Shown piece after piece: positions 35,598 to 46,630 of a DNA stretch of 64,000 bases (its first letter is position 1; the number at the start of each line of letters is the position of its first letter). Source of the stretch: Haloechinothrix aidingensis (GTDB lineage Bacteria; Actinomycetota; Actinomycetes; Mycobacteriales; Pseudonocardiaceae); the NCBI RefSeq assembly GCF_013450155.1, contig NZ_JACCKD010000003.1:372001-436000 (forward strand). The letters run 5' to 3'. Position numbers and translations under genes: made by a program. Under the pieces are notes generated by a model that was not told the origin of the DNA, did not search any database, and was given only the letters and a program-made list of their open reading frames with translations.

Positions 35598-35984
35598 GTG
35601 ATCGAATCACCCGGAGCGTGGCTGGCGAAAGCGGTGACCAACCGGTGTCCGAATCACCTGAACTCGGCGCGCGTCAGGCGCGAGCAGTATGTGGGTCCAT
35701 GGCTGCCGGAGCCGGTGGGTACCGAGGACGGGACATTGGGCCCGCTGGAGTTCGCACCGCAGCGCGAATCGGTGTCGATGGCGCTACTGGCATCGTTCGA
35801 ACAGCTGGCACCGGCCGAGCGGGCGGTGTTCGTGTTGCGCGCGGTGTTCGGCAATGACCACCGGTCGATCGCCGAGACGCCGGAATCCTCGCAGGCCAAC
35901 TCCCGCCAGTCGTACGCTCGGGCCACGCAGCGGTTGCGGGAATCACCAGCACGGTTCGAGCGCCTCACCGACAGCTGGTCGTGA
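35598..35984 (+). pseudogene. ECF sigma factor remnant (SigJ/ECF41-like), both ends missing
   Basis: The frame of 128 codons matches the middle of ECF41-type sigma factors: IESPGAWLAKAVTNRC, then RREQYVGPWLPEPV, QRESVSMALLASFEQLAPAERAVFVLRAVFG and a degraded region 4 HTH (NDHRSIAETPESSQANSRQSYARATQRL). Region 2.1-2.3, needed for core binding and -10 recognition, is absent in all frames upstream, as is the C-terminal SnoaL-like domain. Substitutions in the recognition helix also suggest decay. The homology starts directly after the perfect inverted repeat at 35561-35594. It could instead be a short expressed protein starting at GTG 35598, but a remnant is more likely. Confidence 0.72.
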
Positions 35985-36044
35985 CACCCCGCGTCGTGCT
36001 CGATCCAGCACCGCACCGAGGTGCCCCGACCGAGAGGGGGTGGG

Positions 36045-36467
36045 TCACACCGTGAAGCCGAGCGCCCTGAGCTGCTCGCGGCCTTCGTCGGTGATCTTCT
36101 CCGGACCCCACGGCGGCGTCCACACCCAGTTGATCTCGTAGTCGGAGACGACGGGGGCGTTGCCCACCAGCACCGAGGACGTCTGGTCCTCGATCACGTC
36201 GGTCAGCGGGCACGCCGCCGACGTGAGAGTCATGTCGATGGTGGCGACGTTGCTCTCGCTGACCCGGATGCCGTAGACGAGGCCGAGGTCGACGACGTTG
36301 ATGCCGAGCTCCGGGTCCACGACGTCGCGCATCGCTTCCTCGACGTCCTCGATCTTGGCGACCTCGCCCGTCGCGGGCGCATCCGGCTCCGGCAGGTCGG
36401 CAGCCGTACGCCCCGCGCGCGGATCGGTGGTTGCGGCTTCAGGCGCCTGTTGTTGGTCCTGGGTCAC
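36045..36467 (-). CDS. sufT: SufT-type iron-sulfur assembly protein (DUF59/MIP18 family)
   Basis: A 140-residue protein with the MIP18/PaaD-like domain at about 38-130: AMRDVVDPELGINVVDLGLVYGI, then TLTSAACPLTDVIEDQ with the conserved Cys, and WVWTPPWGPEKITDEGREQL. The first 35 residues are acidic and poorly conserved. SufT-like proteins help mature or transfer Fe-S clusters to targets. The ATG overlaps the sufU stop (ATGA), and it is the last gene of the suf operon, as in mycobacteria. Confidence 0.93.
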   Translation of the reverse strand: MTQDQQQAPEAATTDPRAGRTAADLPEPDAPATGEVAKIEDVEEAMRDVVDPELGINVVDLGLVYGIRVSESNVATIDMTLTSAACPLTDVIEDQTSSVLVGNAPVVSDYEINWVWTPPWGPEKITDEGREQLRALGFTV

Positions 36468-36940
36468 GTCACTTCAACTCCATTCGCTTCCGGACTCTGC
36501 CCGGCCTCCACGAGCGCGGACTTGAACGCCATCCACCCGAGAAGGGCGCATTTCACCCGCGCAGGGTACTTGGCGACGCCGGCGAAGGCGACGCCGTCGG
36601 CGAGCACGTTCTCGTCGGGCTCGACCTGGCCTCGTCCCTGCATGAGCTCGACGAACGCCTCCATGGTGGTACAGGCTTCCCGTACGGTACGCCCGGTGAC
36701 CAGCTCGGTCAGCACCGAGACCGAGGCCTGGCTGATCGAGCATCCCTGGCCGTCGTAGGACACGTCGGTCACGCGCGACTCGCCGTTGTCACCGTCCACC
36801 TTCACACGGAGCGTGACCTCGTCACCACACGTGGGGTTGACCTGGAACGACTCGCCGTCGTAGGGCTCGCGCAACCCCCTGGCGTTCGGGTTCTTGTAGT
36901 GGTCCAGGATGATCTCCTGGTACATACTCTCCAGCTGCAC
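36464..36940 (-). CDS. sufU: SufU zinc-dependent sulfur acceptor/transfer protein
   Basis: A 158-residue SufU. It opens with QLESMYQEIILDHYKNP and contains the three conserved cysteines in NPTCGDEV, GQGCSISQAS and VKCALLGW plus the Asp after the first, the zinc site that receives sulfur from SufS. The extra ~20 residues that distinguish SufU from IscU are present (GRGQVEPDENVLADG). The GTG at 36940 is chosen because homology to other SufU proteins begins there; it lies four bases after the sufS stop. An ATG at 36925 would remove conserved residues. Confidence 0.93.
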   Translation of the reverse strand: MQLESMYQEIILDHYKNPNARGLREPYDGESFQVNPTCGDEVTLRVKVDGDNGESRVTDVSYDGQGCSISQASVSVLTELVTGRTVREACTTMEAFVELMQGRGQVEPDENVLADGVAFAGVAKYPARVKCALLGWMAFKSALVEAGQSPEANGVEVT

Positions 36941-36944
36941 GGCG

Positions 36945-39075
<2,131 letters not shown>

Positions 39076-39140
39076 GTGTGTTCGTTTCCTACTCTCACCG
39101 CTTGCCGGAACGTGATGGGTATGTGGGGACGTGCTCGGTA

Positions 39141-40352
39141 CTACGCGTTGACCGCTTCGAGCTCGGCCTCGATGGAGGCCTCCAGCCGTTCCCGCACCTC
39201 GGGGACATCGATCTTCATCAGGATCTCGTGGAAGAAGGCGCGGACGACGAGCCTGCGAGCCTGGTCCTCGGCGATCCCGCGGGACTGCAGGTAGAACAGC
39301 TGCTCGTCGTCGAACCTGCCGGTCGCGCTCGCGTGCCCCGCGCCCTCGATCTCGCCGGTCTCGATCTCCAGGTTGGGCACCGAGTCGGCACGCCCACCTT
39401 CGGTCAGCACCAGGTTCCGGTTGAGCTCGAAGGTGTCCGTCGCCTCCGCCGCGGCGCGGATGAGCACATCCCCGATCCACACCGAGTGCGCACCGTCACC
39501 CTGCAGGGCTCCCTTGTAGAGCACGTTGGACTTGCAGTGCGGCTGCGCATGGTCGACGAACAGGCGATGCTCCTGGTGCTGCCCCGCGTCGGCGAAGTAC
39601 AGGCCGAGCATCTCGACGTCGCCACCGGAGTCGCCGAACCGGGCCGTCGGCGACACCCGCACGAGGTCGCCGCCGAGCGTGACGACGGTGTGCTTGAGTG
39701 TGGCGTCCCGTCCCAGCCGGAGATGCTGCTCGGAGACATGCACGGCGTCGTCGGCCCAGTCCTGGACCGACACCACGGTCAGCTTCGCACCGTCGCCGAC
39801 CACGAACTCCACGTTGTCGGCGTAGGTCCCGGATCCCACATGGTCCAGCACCACGGCCGCCTCGCCGAACGGCTCCACCCGGATCTGCACGTGACCGTAA
39901 GCCGTCCTGCCCTCGCCGGGGCCGGTGACCCGGACCGTCGCGGGCTTGCTCAGCTTCGTGTCGCCCGGAGCCGTCACGACCGTCGCGTGGGTGAACGCGC
40001 TGAAGGCCTGCGCGGCCACCCTGTCGCTCGGCGCGCCGGCCTGACCGAGCCGCCCGTCGGCGCGATCCACCGTCTCGACGGTGATCTCCTCGGGACCTTC
40101 CACGTCCACGACAGCCTTGCCGTCGGCGACCGCGCTGCCGTCGTGCAACCCGCGCAGGCGCTTCATCGGGGTGAAGCGCCAGTTCTCCTCCCGTCCGCCG
40201 GGCACCTCGAAGGCCTCGACGTCGAACCCGGTGAAACGCTCCCCCCGGGAGGCGGCCGGAACGGCCGCCTCCACGGCGGTGGCGACGTTGTTGTCGGTGC
40301 CGGCCGCGGAACCGGCACCCGAGTGGTCTTCTTCCACACCCGTGGCTGTCAT
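39141..40352 (-). CDS. sufD: SufD, scaffold subunit
   Basis: A 403-residue beta-helical SufB/SufD family protein. Near the N-terminus are the SufD segment ENWRFTPMKRLRGL and, later, the core repeats. The C-terminal family block is VRAFFHEILMKIDVPEVRERLEASIEAEL, with GHASATGRFDDEQLFYLQSRGI before it. It lacks the SufB-type Cys-rich core and is shorter than SufB. Start and sufB stop share a base (TGATG), so the two subunits are translationally coupled, fitting a 1:1 complex. Confidence 0.94.
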   Translation of the reverse strand: MTATGVEEDHSGAGSAAGTDNNVATAVEAAVPAASRGERFTGFDVEAFEVPGGREENWRFTPMKRLRGLHDGSAVADGKAVVDVEGPEEITVETVDRADGRLGQAGAPSDRVAAQAFSAFTHATVVTAPGDTKLSKPATVRVTGPGEGRTAYGHVQIRVEPFGEAAVVLDHVGSGTYADNVEFVVGDGAKLTVVSVQDWADDAVHVSEQHLRLGRDATLKHTVVTLGGDLVRVSPTARFGDSGGDVEMLGLYFADAGQHQEHRLFVDHAQPHCKSNVLYKGALQGDGAHSVWIGDVLIRAAAEATDTFELNRNLVLTEGGRADSVPNLEIETGEIEGAGHASATGRFDDEQLFYLQSRGIAEDQARRLVVRAFFHEILMKIDVPEVRERLEASIEAELEAVNA

Positions 40353-41818
40353 CAGCCGACGGCTCCTTCCATTTGCAGTTCGATCAAGCGGTTGAGCTCG
40401 AGCGCGTACTCCATGGGCAGCTCCCGTGCGATGGGCTCCACGAAGCCACGCACGATCATCGCCATCGCCTCGTCCTCGGTCAGGCCCCGCTGCATCAGGT
40501 AGAACAGCTGGTCATCGCTGACCTTGGACACCGTCGCCTCGTGCCCCATCGAGACGTCGTCGTTGCGGATGTCGACGTAGGGGTAGGTGTCCGAACGCGA
40601 GACCGTGTCCACGAGAAGGGCATCGCACTTGACCGTGGAGCTCGCGTGGTGGGCGCGCTTGGCGACCTTGACCAGGCCACGGTAGGAGGTCCGCCCCCCG
40701 TTGCGCGCGACCGACTTGGACACGATGGACGAGGAGGTGTGCGGGGCGAGGTGCTCCATCTTGGCCCCGGCGTCCTGGTGCTGGTTCTCGCCAGCGAACG
40801 CCACCGACAGCACCTCACCCTTGGCGTGCTCGCCGGTGAGGAAGACCGAGGGGTACTTCATGGTCACCTTCGAGCCGATGTTGCCGTCGACCCACTCCAT
40901 GGTGGCGCCCTCTTCGGCCTTGGCACGCTTGGTGACCAGGTTGTACACGTTGCCCGACCAGTTCTGGATCGTGGTGTACCGGCACCGTGCGCCCTTCTTG
41001 ACCACGATCTCGACCACGGCGGAGTGCAGCGAGTCCGAGTCGTAGATCGGCGCGGTGCAGCCCTCCACGTAGTGCACGTAGGCGTCCTCGTCGACGATGA
41101 TCAACGTGCGCTCGAACTGGCCCATGTTCTCGGTGTTGATCCGGAAGTAGGCCTGCAGCGGGATGTCCACGTGCACGCCCTTCGGCACGTAGATGAACGA
41201 GCCGCCGGACCACACGGCCGTGTTCAGCGCCGAGAACTTGTTGTCCCCGGCGGGGATCACCGAGCCGAAGTACTCCTCGAACAGCTCCGGGTAGTCCCGC
41301 AGGCCGGTGTCGGTGTCCAGGAACAGCACGCCCTGCTTCTCCAGGTCCTCGCGGATCTGGTGATAGACGACCTCGGACTCGTACTGGGCTGCCACACCGG
41401 CGACCAGGCTCTGCTTCTCCGCTTCGGGGATGCCGAGCCGGTCGTAGGTGTTCCTGATGTCTTCCGGCAGGTCGTCCCAGCTCTGCGCCTGCTTCTCGGT
41501 GGAACGCACGAAGTACTTGATCGAGTCGAAGTCGATCTCCGAGAGGTCGGCGCCCCAGGTCGGCATCGGCTTACGATCGAAGAGTTTCAGGGCCTTCAGA
41601 CGCCGTTCCAGCATCCACTCGGGCTCGTCCTTCTTCTGCGAGATCTCCCGGACGACATCCTCGTCCACGCCGCGGCGCGCCTTGGCGCCCGCGTCGTCGG
41701 AGTCGGCCCAGCCGTACTCGTACTTACCCAGCGCCGCGATCGTTTCCTCTTGGGACAGCTGGTCCTGCCCCGCGGTCGCGGGCGCCGCTGTGGTGGGCTG
41801 CTCTGGAGCGGCAGTCAT
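40352..41818 (-). CDS. sufB: SufB, Fe-S scaffold subunit
   Basis: A 488-residue scaffold on which Fe-S clusters are assembled with SufC and SufD. The N-terminal [19 protein letters not shown], the middle [44 protein letters not shown] and the late [26 protein letters not shown] segments are highly conserved. No intein interrupts it, unlike the mycobacterial homologue. The ATG overlaps the sufR stop (ATGA). It is the first structural gene of the operon. Confidence 0.96.
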   Translation of the reverse strand: MTAAPEQPTTAAPATAGQDQLSQEETIAALGKYEYGWADSDDAGAKARRGVDEDVVREISQKKDEPEWMLERRLKALKLFDRKPMPTWGADLSEIDFDSIKYFVRSTEKQAQSWDDLPEDIRNTYDRLGIPEAEKQSLVAGVAAQYESEVVYHQIREDLEKQGVLFLDTDTGLRDYPELFEEYFGSVIPAGDNKFSALNTAVWSGGSFIYVPKGVHVDIPLQAYFRINTENMGQFERTLIIVDEDAYVHYVEGCTAPIYDSDSLHSAVVEIVVKKGARCRYTTIQNWSGNVYNLVTKRAKAEEGATMEWVDGNIGSKVTMKYPSVFLTGEHAKGEVLSVAFAGENQHQDAGAKMEHLAPHTSSSIVSKSVARNGGRTSYRGLVKVAKRAHHASSTVKCDALLVDTVSRSDTYPYVDIRNDDVSMGHEATVSKVSDDQLFYLMQRGLTEDEAMAMIVRGFVEPIARELPMEYALELNRLIELQMEGAVG

Positions 41819-42582
41819 GCGGGCTCCCCTCCGTTCGGAGTTGGTGCTTGTCTACCCTGCGGGTCCTCCGCGGGTACGTGCGTGGTGCACGCGGCGTCCC
41901 CGCGCGCAATGGTTGCCAGGCGCTGCACATGCGTTCCGAGTAGCTCGGCGAACGCCTCGGTTTCCGCTTCGCACAGCTGTGGAAACTCCGCGGCCACATG
42001 AGCGACGGGACAGTGGTGCTGGCACAGCTGTTCCCCGACACCCACTTCGGCTGTCGATGCAGCGTAACCCTCCCGGGACAACGCTCCCGCCAGCGCCTCC
42101 GCCCGTCTCTCGAGATCGGGCTGGCCGGCGACCGTGTCGCGGTACGGGCCGACGAGTTTGGCGACGCGGTGTTCGGCGAACCGTCGCACGGCCTCCTCGC
42201 CACCGTGCTCGGCGAGGAACCGGATCGCCGACACGGCGAGATCATCGTACGCGTGCCCGAACCTGGCCCTGCCGGCGTCGGTCAGCAGGAACAGCTTCGC
42301 CGGGCGCCCCCGGCCTCGGCGTGCTCGCGCCGGAGCGTCCCGGGTGTCGGCCTCCCCGTCTGCGAGCAGGGCGTCGAGATGACGGCGCACCGCGGTGGGG
42401 CTGATGCCGAGCGTGTGAGCCACCGCTCCCGCGGAGATCGGGCCCTGCTCCAGCAGCAACCGAGCCACCTCGTCGCGAGTACGGCCGTCATGGGTGAACT
42501 GCGCGGGCGCGCCAGCACCTGCATGGTCACGTGGGCCACGGCCATGCTCGGTCGACTCGCTGACGGCTTCGCGTAATTTCAC
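41815..42582 (-). CDS. sufR: SufR, Fe-S cluster-sensing repressor of the suf operon
   Basis: A 255-residue regulator. Residues about 35-85 are a winged HTH ([40 protein letters not shown]), and the C-terminal half holds the conserved Cys motif [21 protein letters not shown], which in homologues binds a 4Fe-4S cluster. It represses sufBDCSUT when cluster supply is adequate. The GTG at 42582 is the only start codon before the HTH; no ribosome site precedes it, and the operator overlaps it, so the mRNA is probably leaderless. It is coupled to sufB (ATGA). Divergent from the ABC transporter genes. Confidence 0.94.
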   Translation of the reverse strand: MKLREAVSESTEHGRGPRDHAGAGAPAQFTHDGRTRDEVARLLLEQGPISAGAVAHTLGISPTAVRRHLDALLADGEADTRDAPARARRGRGRPAKLFLLTDAGRARFGHAYDDLAVSAIRFLAEHGGEEAVRRFAEHRVAKLVGPYRDTVAGQPDLERRAEALAGALSREGYAASTAEVGVGEQLCQHHCPVAHVAAEFPQLCEAETEAFAELLGTHVQRLATIARGDAACTTHVPAEDPQGRQAPTPNGGEPA

Positions 42583-42593
42583 AACACAAGTGT
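42579..42593. promoter_or_regulatory. SufR box overlapping the sufR start codon
   Basis: The plus strand reads TCACAACACAAGTGT, which on the minus strand is ACACT-N5-TGTGA, the inverted repeat described for Mycobacterium tuberculosis SufR. Its last bases (GTGA) include the sufR GTG start codon at 42582-42580. If the transcript is leaderless, the box covers the transcription start and the -10 region, a classic autorepression position. Confidence 0.75.
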
Positions 42594-42756
42594 GTCGTAT
42601 TTCTGTCCCAACGGCAAAGCCGGGCCTGCGTCAGGTGAGGCACATCACCATCCGGGTCCGGGTGGACGCGCCCCGGACCGGCCACCGGGCGCGGTAACGC
42701 CGGTAAGGTACCGCCGACCAGCGGCGGACGACGGCCACGTTTTACCCTTGGTAGTT

Positions 42757-43773
42757 GTGAACGAGCCCGCGACACCATCCGTACGCCTCGCCGACGGGGA
42801 TCTACCCGCGGAATCGGCGCGGGACAGTACCGGTGACCGGGCGGACGCCGCGACGCCGGCACTCGAGATCACCGGAGTGGTCAAGCGGTTCGGCACCGTC
42901 ACCGCCGTGAACGGCATCGGGCTCACCATGCGCAGGGGGCACCTGCTGGCGTTGCTCGGCCCGAACGGGGCCGGTAAGACCACCACCGTCGAGGTGTGCG
43001 AGGGCCATATCCGGCCGGACACGGGAACGGTCCGGGTACTCGGCCGGGATCCGCTTGCCGAGCGTGCCGCGCTGCGCAGCAGGATCGGTGCGATGCCGCA
43101 AGGCGGCGGCGCGTTCCCCGGGGTGCGGGCCGAGGAGATGCTCCGGCTCGTGGCCAGCTGCGCGCGTCACCCGCTCGACGTCGGGTGGCTGCTGGACACC
43201 CTCGGCCTGCGGGAGTGCAGGCGCACCCCGTTCAAGCGCCTGTCCGGTGGCCAGCAACAGCGACTGTCACTGGCCTGCGCCATCGTCGGCAGGCCGGAGC
43301 TCGTCTTCCTGGACGAGCCGACCGCCGGTATGGATCCGCAGGCCCGCCTCCTGGTGTGGGACCTGCTTGCCGCTCTCCGTGCGGACGGCGTGAGCATCCT
43401 GCTCACCACACACATGATGGAGGAAGCCGAGACGCTGGCCGACCACATCGTGATCGTCGACGGGGGCCGGGTCATCGCGGACGGCTCGCCGCGGACGCTC
43501 ACCGCGAGCGATCCGGCCGTCGGGCACATCCGGTTCCGCGCGAAGGCCGGCCTCGATACCGGGTTGCTCGCCGCCGCCCTCCCGGAGGACTACCTGGTGC
43601 GCGAGCTCACGCCCGGTACCTACCGGGTGGACGGCCATGTGGACCCGCAGGTCGTGTCCACCGTCACGGCGTGGTGTGCCCAACAGGGCGTGCTCGCCGA
43701 GCACCTGCACGTCGGGGGGCGCGACCTCGAAGAGGTCTTCCTCGAGCTGACCGGACGGGAGTTGCGCTCGTGA
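42757..43773 (+). CDS. ABC transporter ATP-binding protein (DrrA-like)
   Basis: A 338-residue ATPase. Motifs: Walker A GPNGAGKTT, Q-loop GAMPQGGGAFP, signature LSGGQQQRLSLA, Walker B LVFLDEPTAGMDPQ and the switch His in LTTHMMEEAE. A ~75-residue C-terminal domain with a RELTPGTYRVDGHV strand is typical of drug or lipid exporters of the DrrA/ABC-2 type. The GTG at 42757 begins translation, possibly on a near-leaderless message because no clear ribosome site is present. It overlaps the permease by four bases (GTGA). The same pair next to sufR and ctaA occurs in mycobacteria (Rv1458c/Rv1457c region). Substrate unknown. Confidence 0.9.
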   Translation: MNEPATPSVRLADGDLPAESARDSTGDRADAATPALEITGVVKRFGTVTAVNGIGLTMRRGHLLALLGPNGAGKTTTVEVCEGHIRPDTGTVRVLGRDPLAERAALRSRIGAMPQGGGAFPGVRAEEMLRLVASCARHPLDVGWLLDTLGLRECRRTPFKRLSGGQQQRLSLACAIVGRPELVFLDEPTAGMDPQARLLVWDLLAALRADGVSILLTTHMMEEAETLADHIVIVDGGRVIADGSPRTLTASDPAVGHIRFRAKAGLDTGLLAAALPEDYLVRELTPGTYRVDGHVDPQVVSTVTAWCAQQGVLAEHLHVGGRDLEEVFLELTGRELRS

Positions 43774-44606
43774 GTACCGCAGGGCCTTCCGCAGGCAACC
43801 CCCCGAGCCGGTTCGCACCGGGAACGTTCGCGCCCGCGCCCGGCGCGGGCAGCCGGATCAGGATGCTGCTCGAGCACGCGCGCGTGGAGACACTGCTGAC
43901 GCTGCGGCACGGTGAGCAGCTGCTGCTGACGGTGCTGATCCCGATCGCGCTGCTGGTAGCGCTCAGCCTGCTGGACGTGCTGCCCGGCGTGGACGGCGCG
44001 GTCACAGGCTCCGGCGGCACGGGCGCTCGCGTGCACGAGGTCGCCCCCGGCATACTCGCGCTGGCCGTGCTGTCCTCGGCGTTCACAGGGCAGGCCATCG
44101 CACTGGGCTTCGACCGCAAGTACGGGGTGCTCAAGCGGCTCGCGGCGACCGCGTTGCCGCGCTGGCTGCTCGTCTGCGGGCGCATGGTGGCGGCGCTGGT
44201 GGTGGTGCTCATTCAGGTGTGCCTGGTCACCCTCGTCGCGCTGGCTCTCGGCTGGCGACCCGAGCTCTCCGGTGTGCTGCCGGCCACGGTCCTGCTCGTG
44301 GCGGGAACCGCCGCCTTCGGCGCGCTCGGCGTACTGCTCGGCGGCGCGCTGCGGGCCGACATCGTGCTGGCGCTCGCCAACGTCGTGTGGTTCGTGCTGC
44401 TGCTGGCAGGCGGCATCCTGCTCGCCCCGTCCGCGTTCCCGCAAGGCATCGCCCACGTCGTCACGCTGGTGCCGTCCGGCGCGCTGGCCGACGGGCTCCG
44501 TGCCGCGCTGATCGACGGCGCCACGGCGTGGACCTCGCTGGCAGTCCTCATGGTCTGGGCCGCGGCCGCGGCGGCCGTTGCGACCCGCACCACGCGGCTG
44601 ACCTGA
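43770..44606 (+). CDS. ABC-2 type transporter permease
   Basis: A 278-residue membrane subunit with about six hydrophobic helices; the first is at roughly 53-72 (LLTVLIPIALLVALSLLDVL), followed by helices near 95-115, 135-165, 170-195, 200-225 and 245-270. The N-terminal 30 residues are Pro/Gly-rich and cytoplasmic. LKRLAATALPRW is the conserved amphipathic segment of ABC-2 permeases. It is coupled to the ATPase gene and is followed by ctaA after 48 bases. It probably works as a dimer with the ATPase dimer. Confidence 0.88.
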   Translation: MSTAGPSAGNPPSRFAPGTFAPAPGAGSRIRMLLEHARVETLLTLRHGEQLLLTVLIPIALLVALSLLDVLPGVDGAVTGSGGTGARVHEVAPGILALAVLSSAFTGQAIALGFDRKYGVLKRLAATALPRWLLVCGRMVAALVVVLIQVCLVTLVALALGWRPELSGVLPATVLLVAGTAAFGALGVLLGGALRADIVLALANVVWFVLLLAGGILLAPSAFPQGIAHVVTLVPSGALADGLRAALIDGATAWTSLAVLMVWAAAAAAVATRTTRLT

Positions 44607-44654
44607 TACCCACCCGCGGCGGGGACCGGCCACGGTGCGCCATACCATCGAACC

Positions 44655-45704
44655 GTGTCCGCGAAATCCCGGCTCGATCGGCTGCCTGCCGGCTCCGTGC
44701 CTGCCCGCGTGCTTCTCGCCGTATCCACCGTCGCCCGGTCGCTGCTCGACCGGCTCCCCCATCCCTCCGCGAGGGTTCTCGCCGTCGTCGGTGCGGCCAC
44801 CGTCGCGACGCAGGCGGGTATCGGTGTCACCGGGTCCGTGGTACGGGTCACCGACTCCGGTCTCGCCTGCCCCACCTGGCCGCAGTGCCACACGGGGGCG
44901 ATGACCCCGCGACCGCATCCCGACTACCCGATGCTCAACCAGTGGATCGAGTTCGGTAACCGGTTGCTGACCGTGGTCGTGGTACTCGTCGCCGTCGCCG
45001 CGCTCATCACGGCACTGCGCATCCGCCGCGCACATCCGGGACGCGACCGGCCCGTGCGGCTGGCGTGGGTCATCCTCGGCGGTGTCGCCCTCCAGGGTGG
45101 TATCGGGGCGCTGACCGTGCAGGCCGACCTCGTCTGGTGGATGGTCGCGACCCACTTCCTTGCCTCCACGATCCTGGTGTGGCTCGCCGTGCTGCTGGCT
45201 CACGCGTTCAACGAGGGAGACCGGCCCGGCCGGTTCCATCTCGGCGAGCGGGGGCGCGCGCTGCTGGTCGCGCTCGGGGTGGTGATCGGTGCCATCGTGG
45301 TGTCCGGTGCGGTGGTCACCGGCGCGGGCCCGCACGCTGGCGATCCCGACACCGAGCGGCTGGACGTACCGCTGGACGTGGTGACCACGGTGCACGCCGC
45401 AGCCGTCGCGGTGTTCCTGCTGGTCCTGGCGGCCCTCGGCCTGCTCGTCGCGCGCGGCGCACCGACCCGGTTCACCCGGCGATACGCCCTGCTGTGCGGC
45501 GTGGTGCTCGCGCAGGGCTCGCTCGGGGTGGTGCAGTACCGGCTGGGCGTGCCGGACCCCCTGGTCTCGCTGCACGTGCTCGGCTCGTTCGCCGTGCTGA
45601 TCACAACGGCCACGCTCTGGTGCGCGGGCCGGGACCGCGGTCCGGCGCCACGGGAGGTCTCCGGACCCGCTGCCGTGCCCGGTCTCGCCGATCGGGCCCG
45701 CTGA
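44655..45704 (+). CDS. ctaA: Heme A synthase (CtaA/COX15)
   Basis: A 349-residue membrane enzyme that oxidises the methyl group of heme O to give heme A for cytochrome aa3 oxidase. Eight hydrophobic segments are visible. Conserved His ligands appear in EFGNRLL (with the Glu of the family), VATHFLAS, TTVHAAAVA and SLHVLGSFA. The paired cysteines in LACPTWPQCHTG, in the first extracytoplasmic loop, match the B-type enzymes of Bacillus and actinobacteria. It is the last gene of the ABC-ABC-ctaA run and completes the route begun by CtaB at 51268. Confidence 0.94.
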   Translation: MSAKSRLDRLPAGSVPARVLLAVSTVARSLLDRLPHPSARVLAVVGAATVATQAGIGVTGSVVRVTDSGLACPTWPQCHTGAMTPRPHPDYPMLNQWIEFGNRLLTVVVVLVAVAALITALRIRRAHPGRDRPVRLAWVILGGVALQGGIGALTVQADLVWWMVATHFLASTILVWLAVLLAHAFNEGDRPGRFHLGERGRALLVALGVVIGAIVVSGAVVTGAGPHAGDPDTERLDVPLDVVTTVHAAAVAVFLLVLAALGLLVARGAPTRFTRRYALLCGVVLAQGSLGVVQYRLGVPDPLVSLHVLGSFAVLITTATLWCAGRDRGPAPREVSGPAAVPGLADRAR

Positions 45705-45726
45705 GCAACCCCGGTAAACCCCCTGC

Positions 45727-45752
45727 GAGCCTGCCCGGTGGCGGGCGGGCTC
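45727..45752. terminator. Bidirectional terminator-like hairpin
   Basis: GAGCCTGCCCG (45727-45737) and CGGGCGGGCTC (45742-45752) form an 11-bp stem (one G-U) with a GTGG tetraloop. It lies between the convergent ends of ctaA (45704) and the ATP-grasp gene (stop at 45751-45753, inside the stem edge), so it can serve both. No U-tract is present. Confidence 0.7.
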
Positions 45753-46626
45753 AGGACCGCAAGCGTGACCTGATGGCGGAGGCGAACCGCGCCGAGGCAT
45801 CCCCGCCCGCGTGGGTCAGCCCCAGGGACGGCTCGCTCAGCTCCAGCTCCAGAAGCAACGGCCGCCCGTCCGCCGAGGAGACCACGTCGACGCGCGCGTA
45901 CAGCAGATCCCGGCGCGGGATGCCGAGAACGCCACTCGCCGCGTCGAGCGTGTCCTCGGCCAGCCGCCGCGTAGCCGGGCCGGGCTCGGCCACCGCGAGC
46001 TTCTCGCTGGCGAACAGCCCCGAACCGTCCCAGTCCCCGCCTGCCAGCATCGGCCCCTTACGGAACGCGTGCGAGTACGCGCCGGAGACGTAGACCATCG
46101 CCGTCTCGCCCTCGCTGTCGACGCGCGGCTGGTACGGCTGCACGAGGGCGGCTACCCCGCCGCCGTGCACGCTCGCCAGGTGCTTCTCCGCCCCGTCCCA
46201 CGACCCTGCCGCGAACCGTCGCGCTCCCCGCGAGCCCGCTCCGACGACCGGCTTGACCACGAACTCGGTCTCCGGCCAGCGGGGGCGTTCGCCGGGATGG
46301 ATCACCTCGGTCGGAACGATCGGCAGGCCCGTGCCAGCCAGGTCGAGGAGGTAGGACTTGTCCAGGTTCCACCGCACGACACCTGCCGGGTTGAGCAGGT
46401 TCGGCACCGAGGCGCACCAGTCGAGGAACTCGGCACGCCGCTCGGCGTAGTCCCAGGTGGCGCGCAACACCACCAGGTCGGCCTCATGCGCGCGGTTGTC
46501 CGGGTCGTCCCAGACGATCCACCGGGCCTCGCAGTCCAGCTCGGACAGTGCGACCAGCAGGTCGGCCTCGTCACCGTCCCCGTGCGGCAGGGCGGAACAC
46601 CCTGCCAGGTACACGAGCGCGGGCAT
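45751..46626 (-). CDS. ATP-grasp domain protein of unknown substrate
   Basis: A 291-residue ATP-grasp enzyme, joining a carboxylate to an amine or thiol via an acyl phosphate. It opens with PALVYLAGCSALPHGDGDEADLL, then RATWDYAERRAEFL, EFVVKPVVGAGSRGARRF (ATP-grasp lysine and glycine loop), ALVQPYQPRVDSEGETAMVYV and the metal-ligand region LLYARVDVV with LLLELELSEPSL. This is the RimK/glutathione-synthetase-like group with no assigned product in most actinobacteria. It is four bases downstream of the 108-residue protein and likely cotranscribed with it. Confidence 0.8.
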   Translation of the reverse strand: MPALVYLAGCSALPHGDGDEADLLVALSELDCEARWIVWDDPDNRAHEADLVVLRATWDYAERRAEFLDWCASVPNLLNPAGVVRWNLDKSYLLDLAGTGLPIVPTEVIHPGERPRWPETEFVVKPVVGAGSRGARRFAAGSWDGAEKHLASVHGGGVAALVQPYQPRVDSEGETAMVYVSGAYSHAFRKGPMLAGGDWDGSGLFASEKLAVAEPGPATRRLAEDTLDAASGVLGIPRRDLLYARVDVVSSADGRPLLLELELSEPSLGLTHAGGDASARFASAIRSRLRS

Positions 46627-46630
46627 CGGA

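Noticed and set aside
35413-35601. A short plus-strand frame ahead of the sigma remnant as its missing N-terminal part
   Set aside because: Its translation has no sigma region 2 residues, so it does not restore the gene by a simple frameshift.
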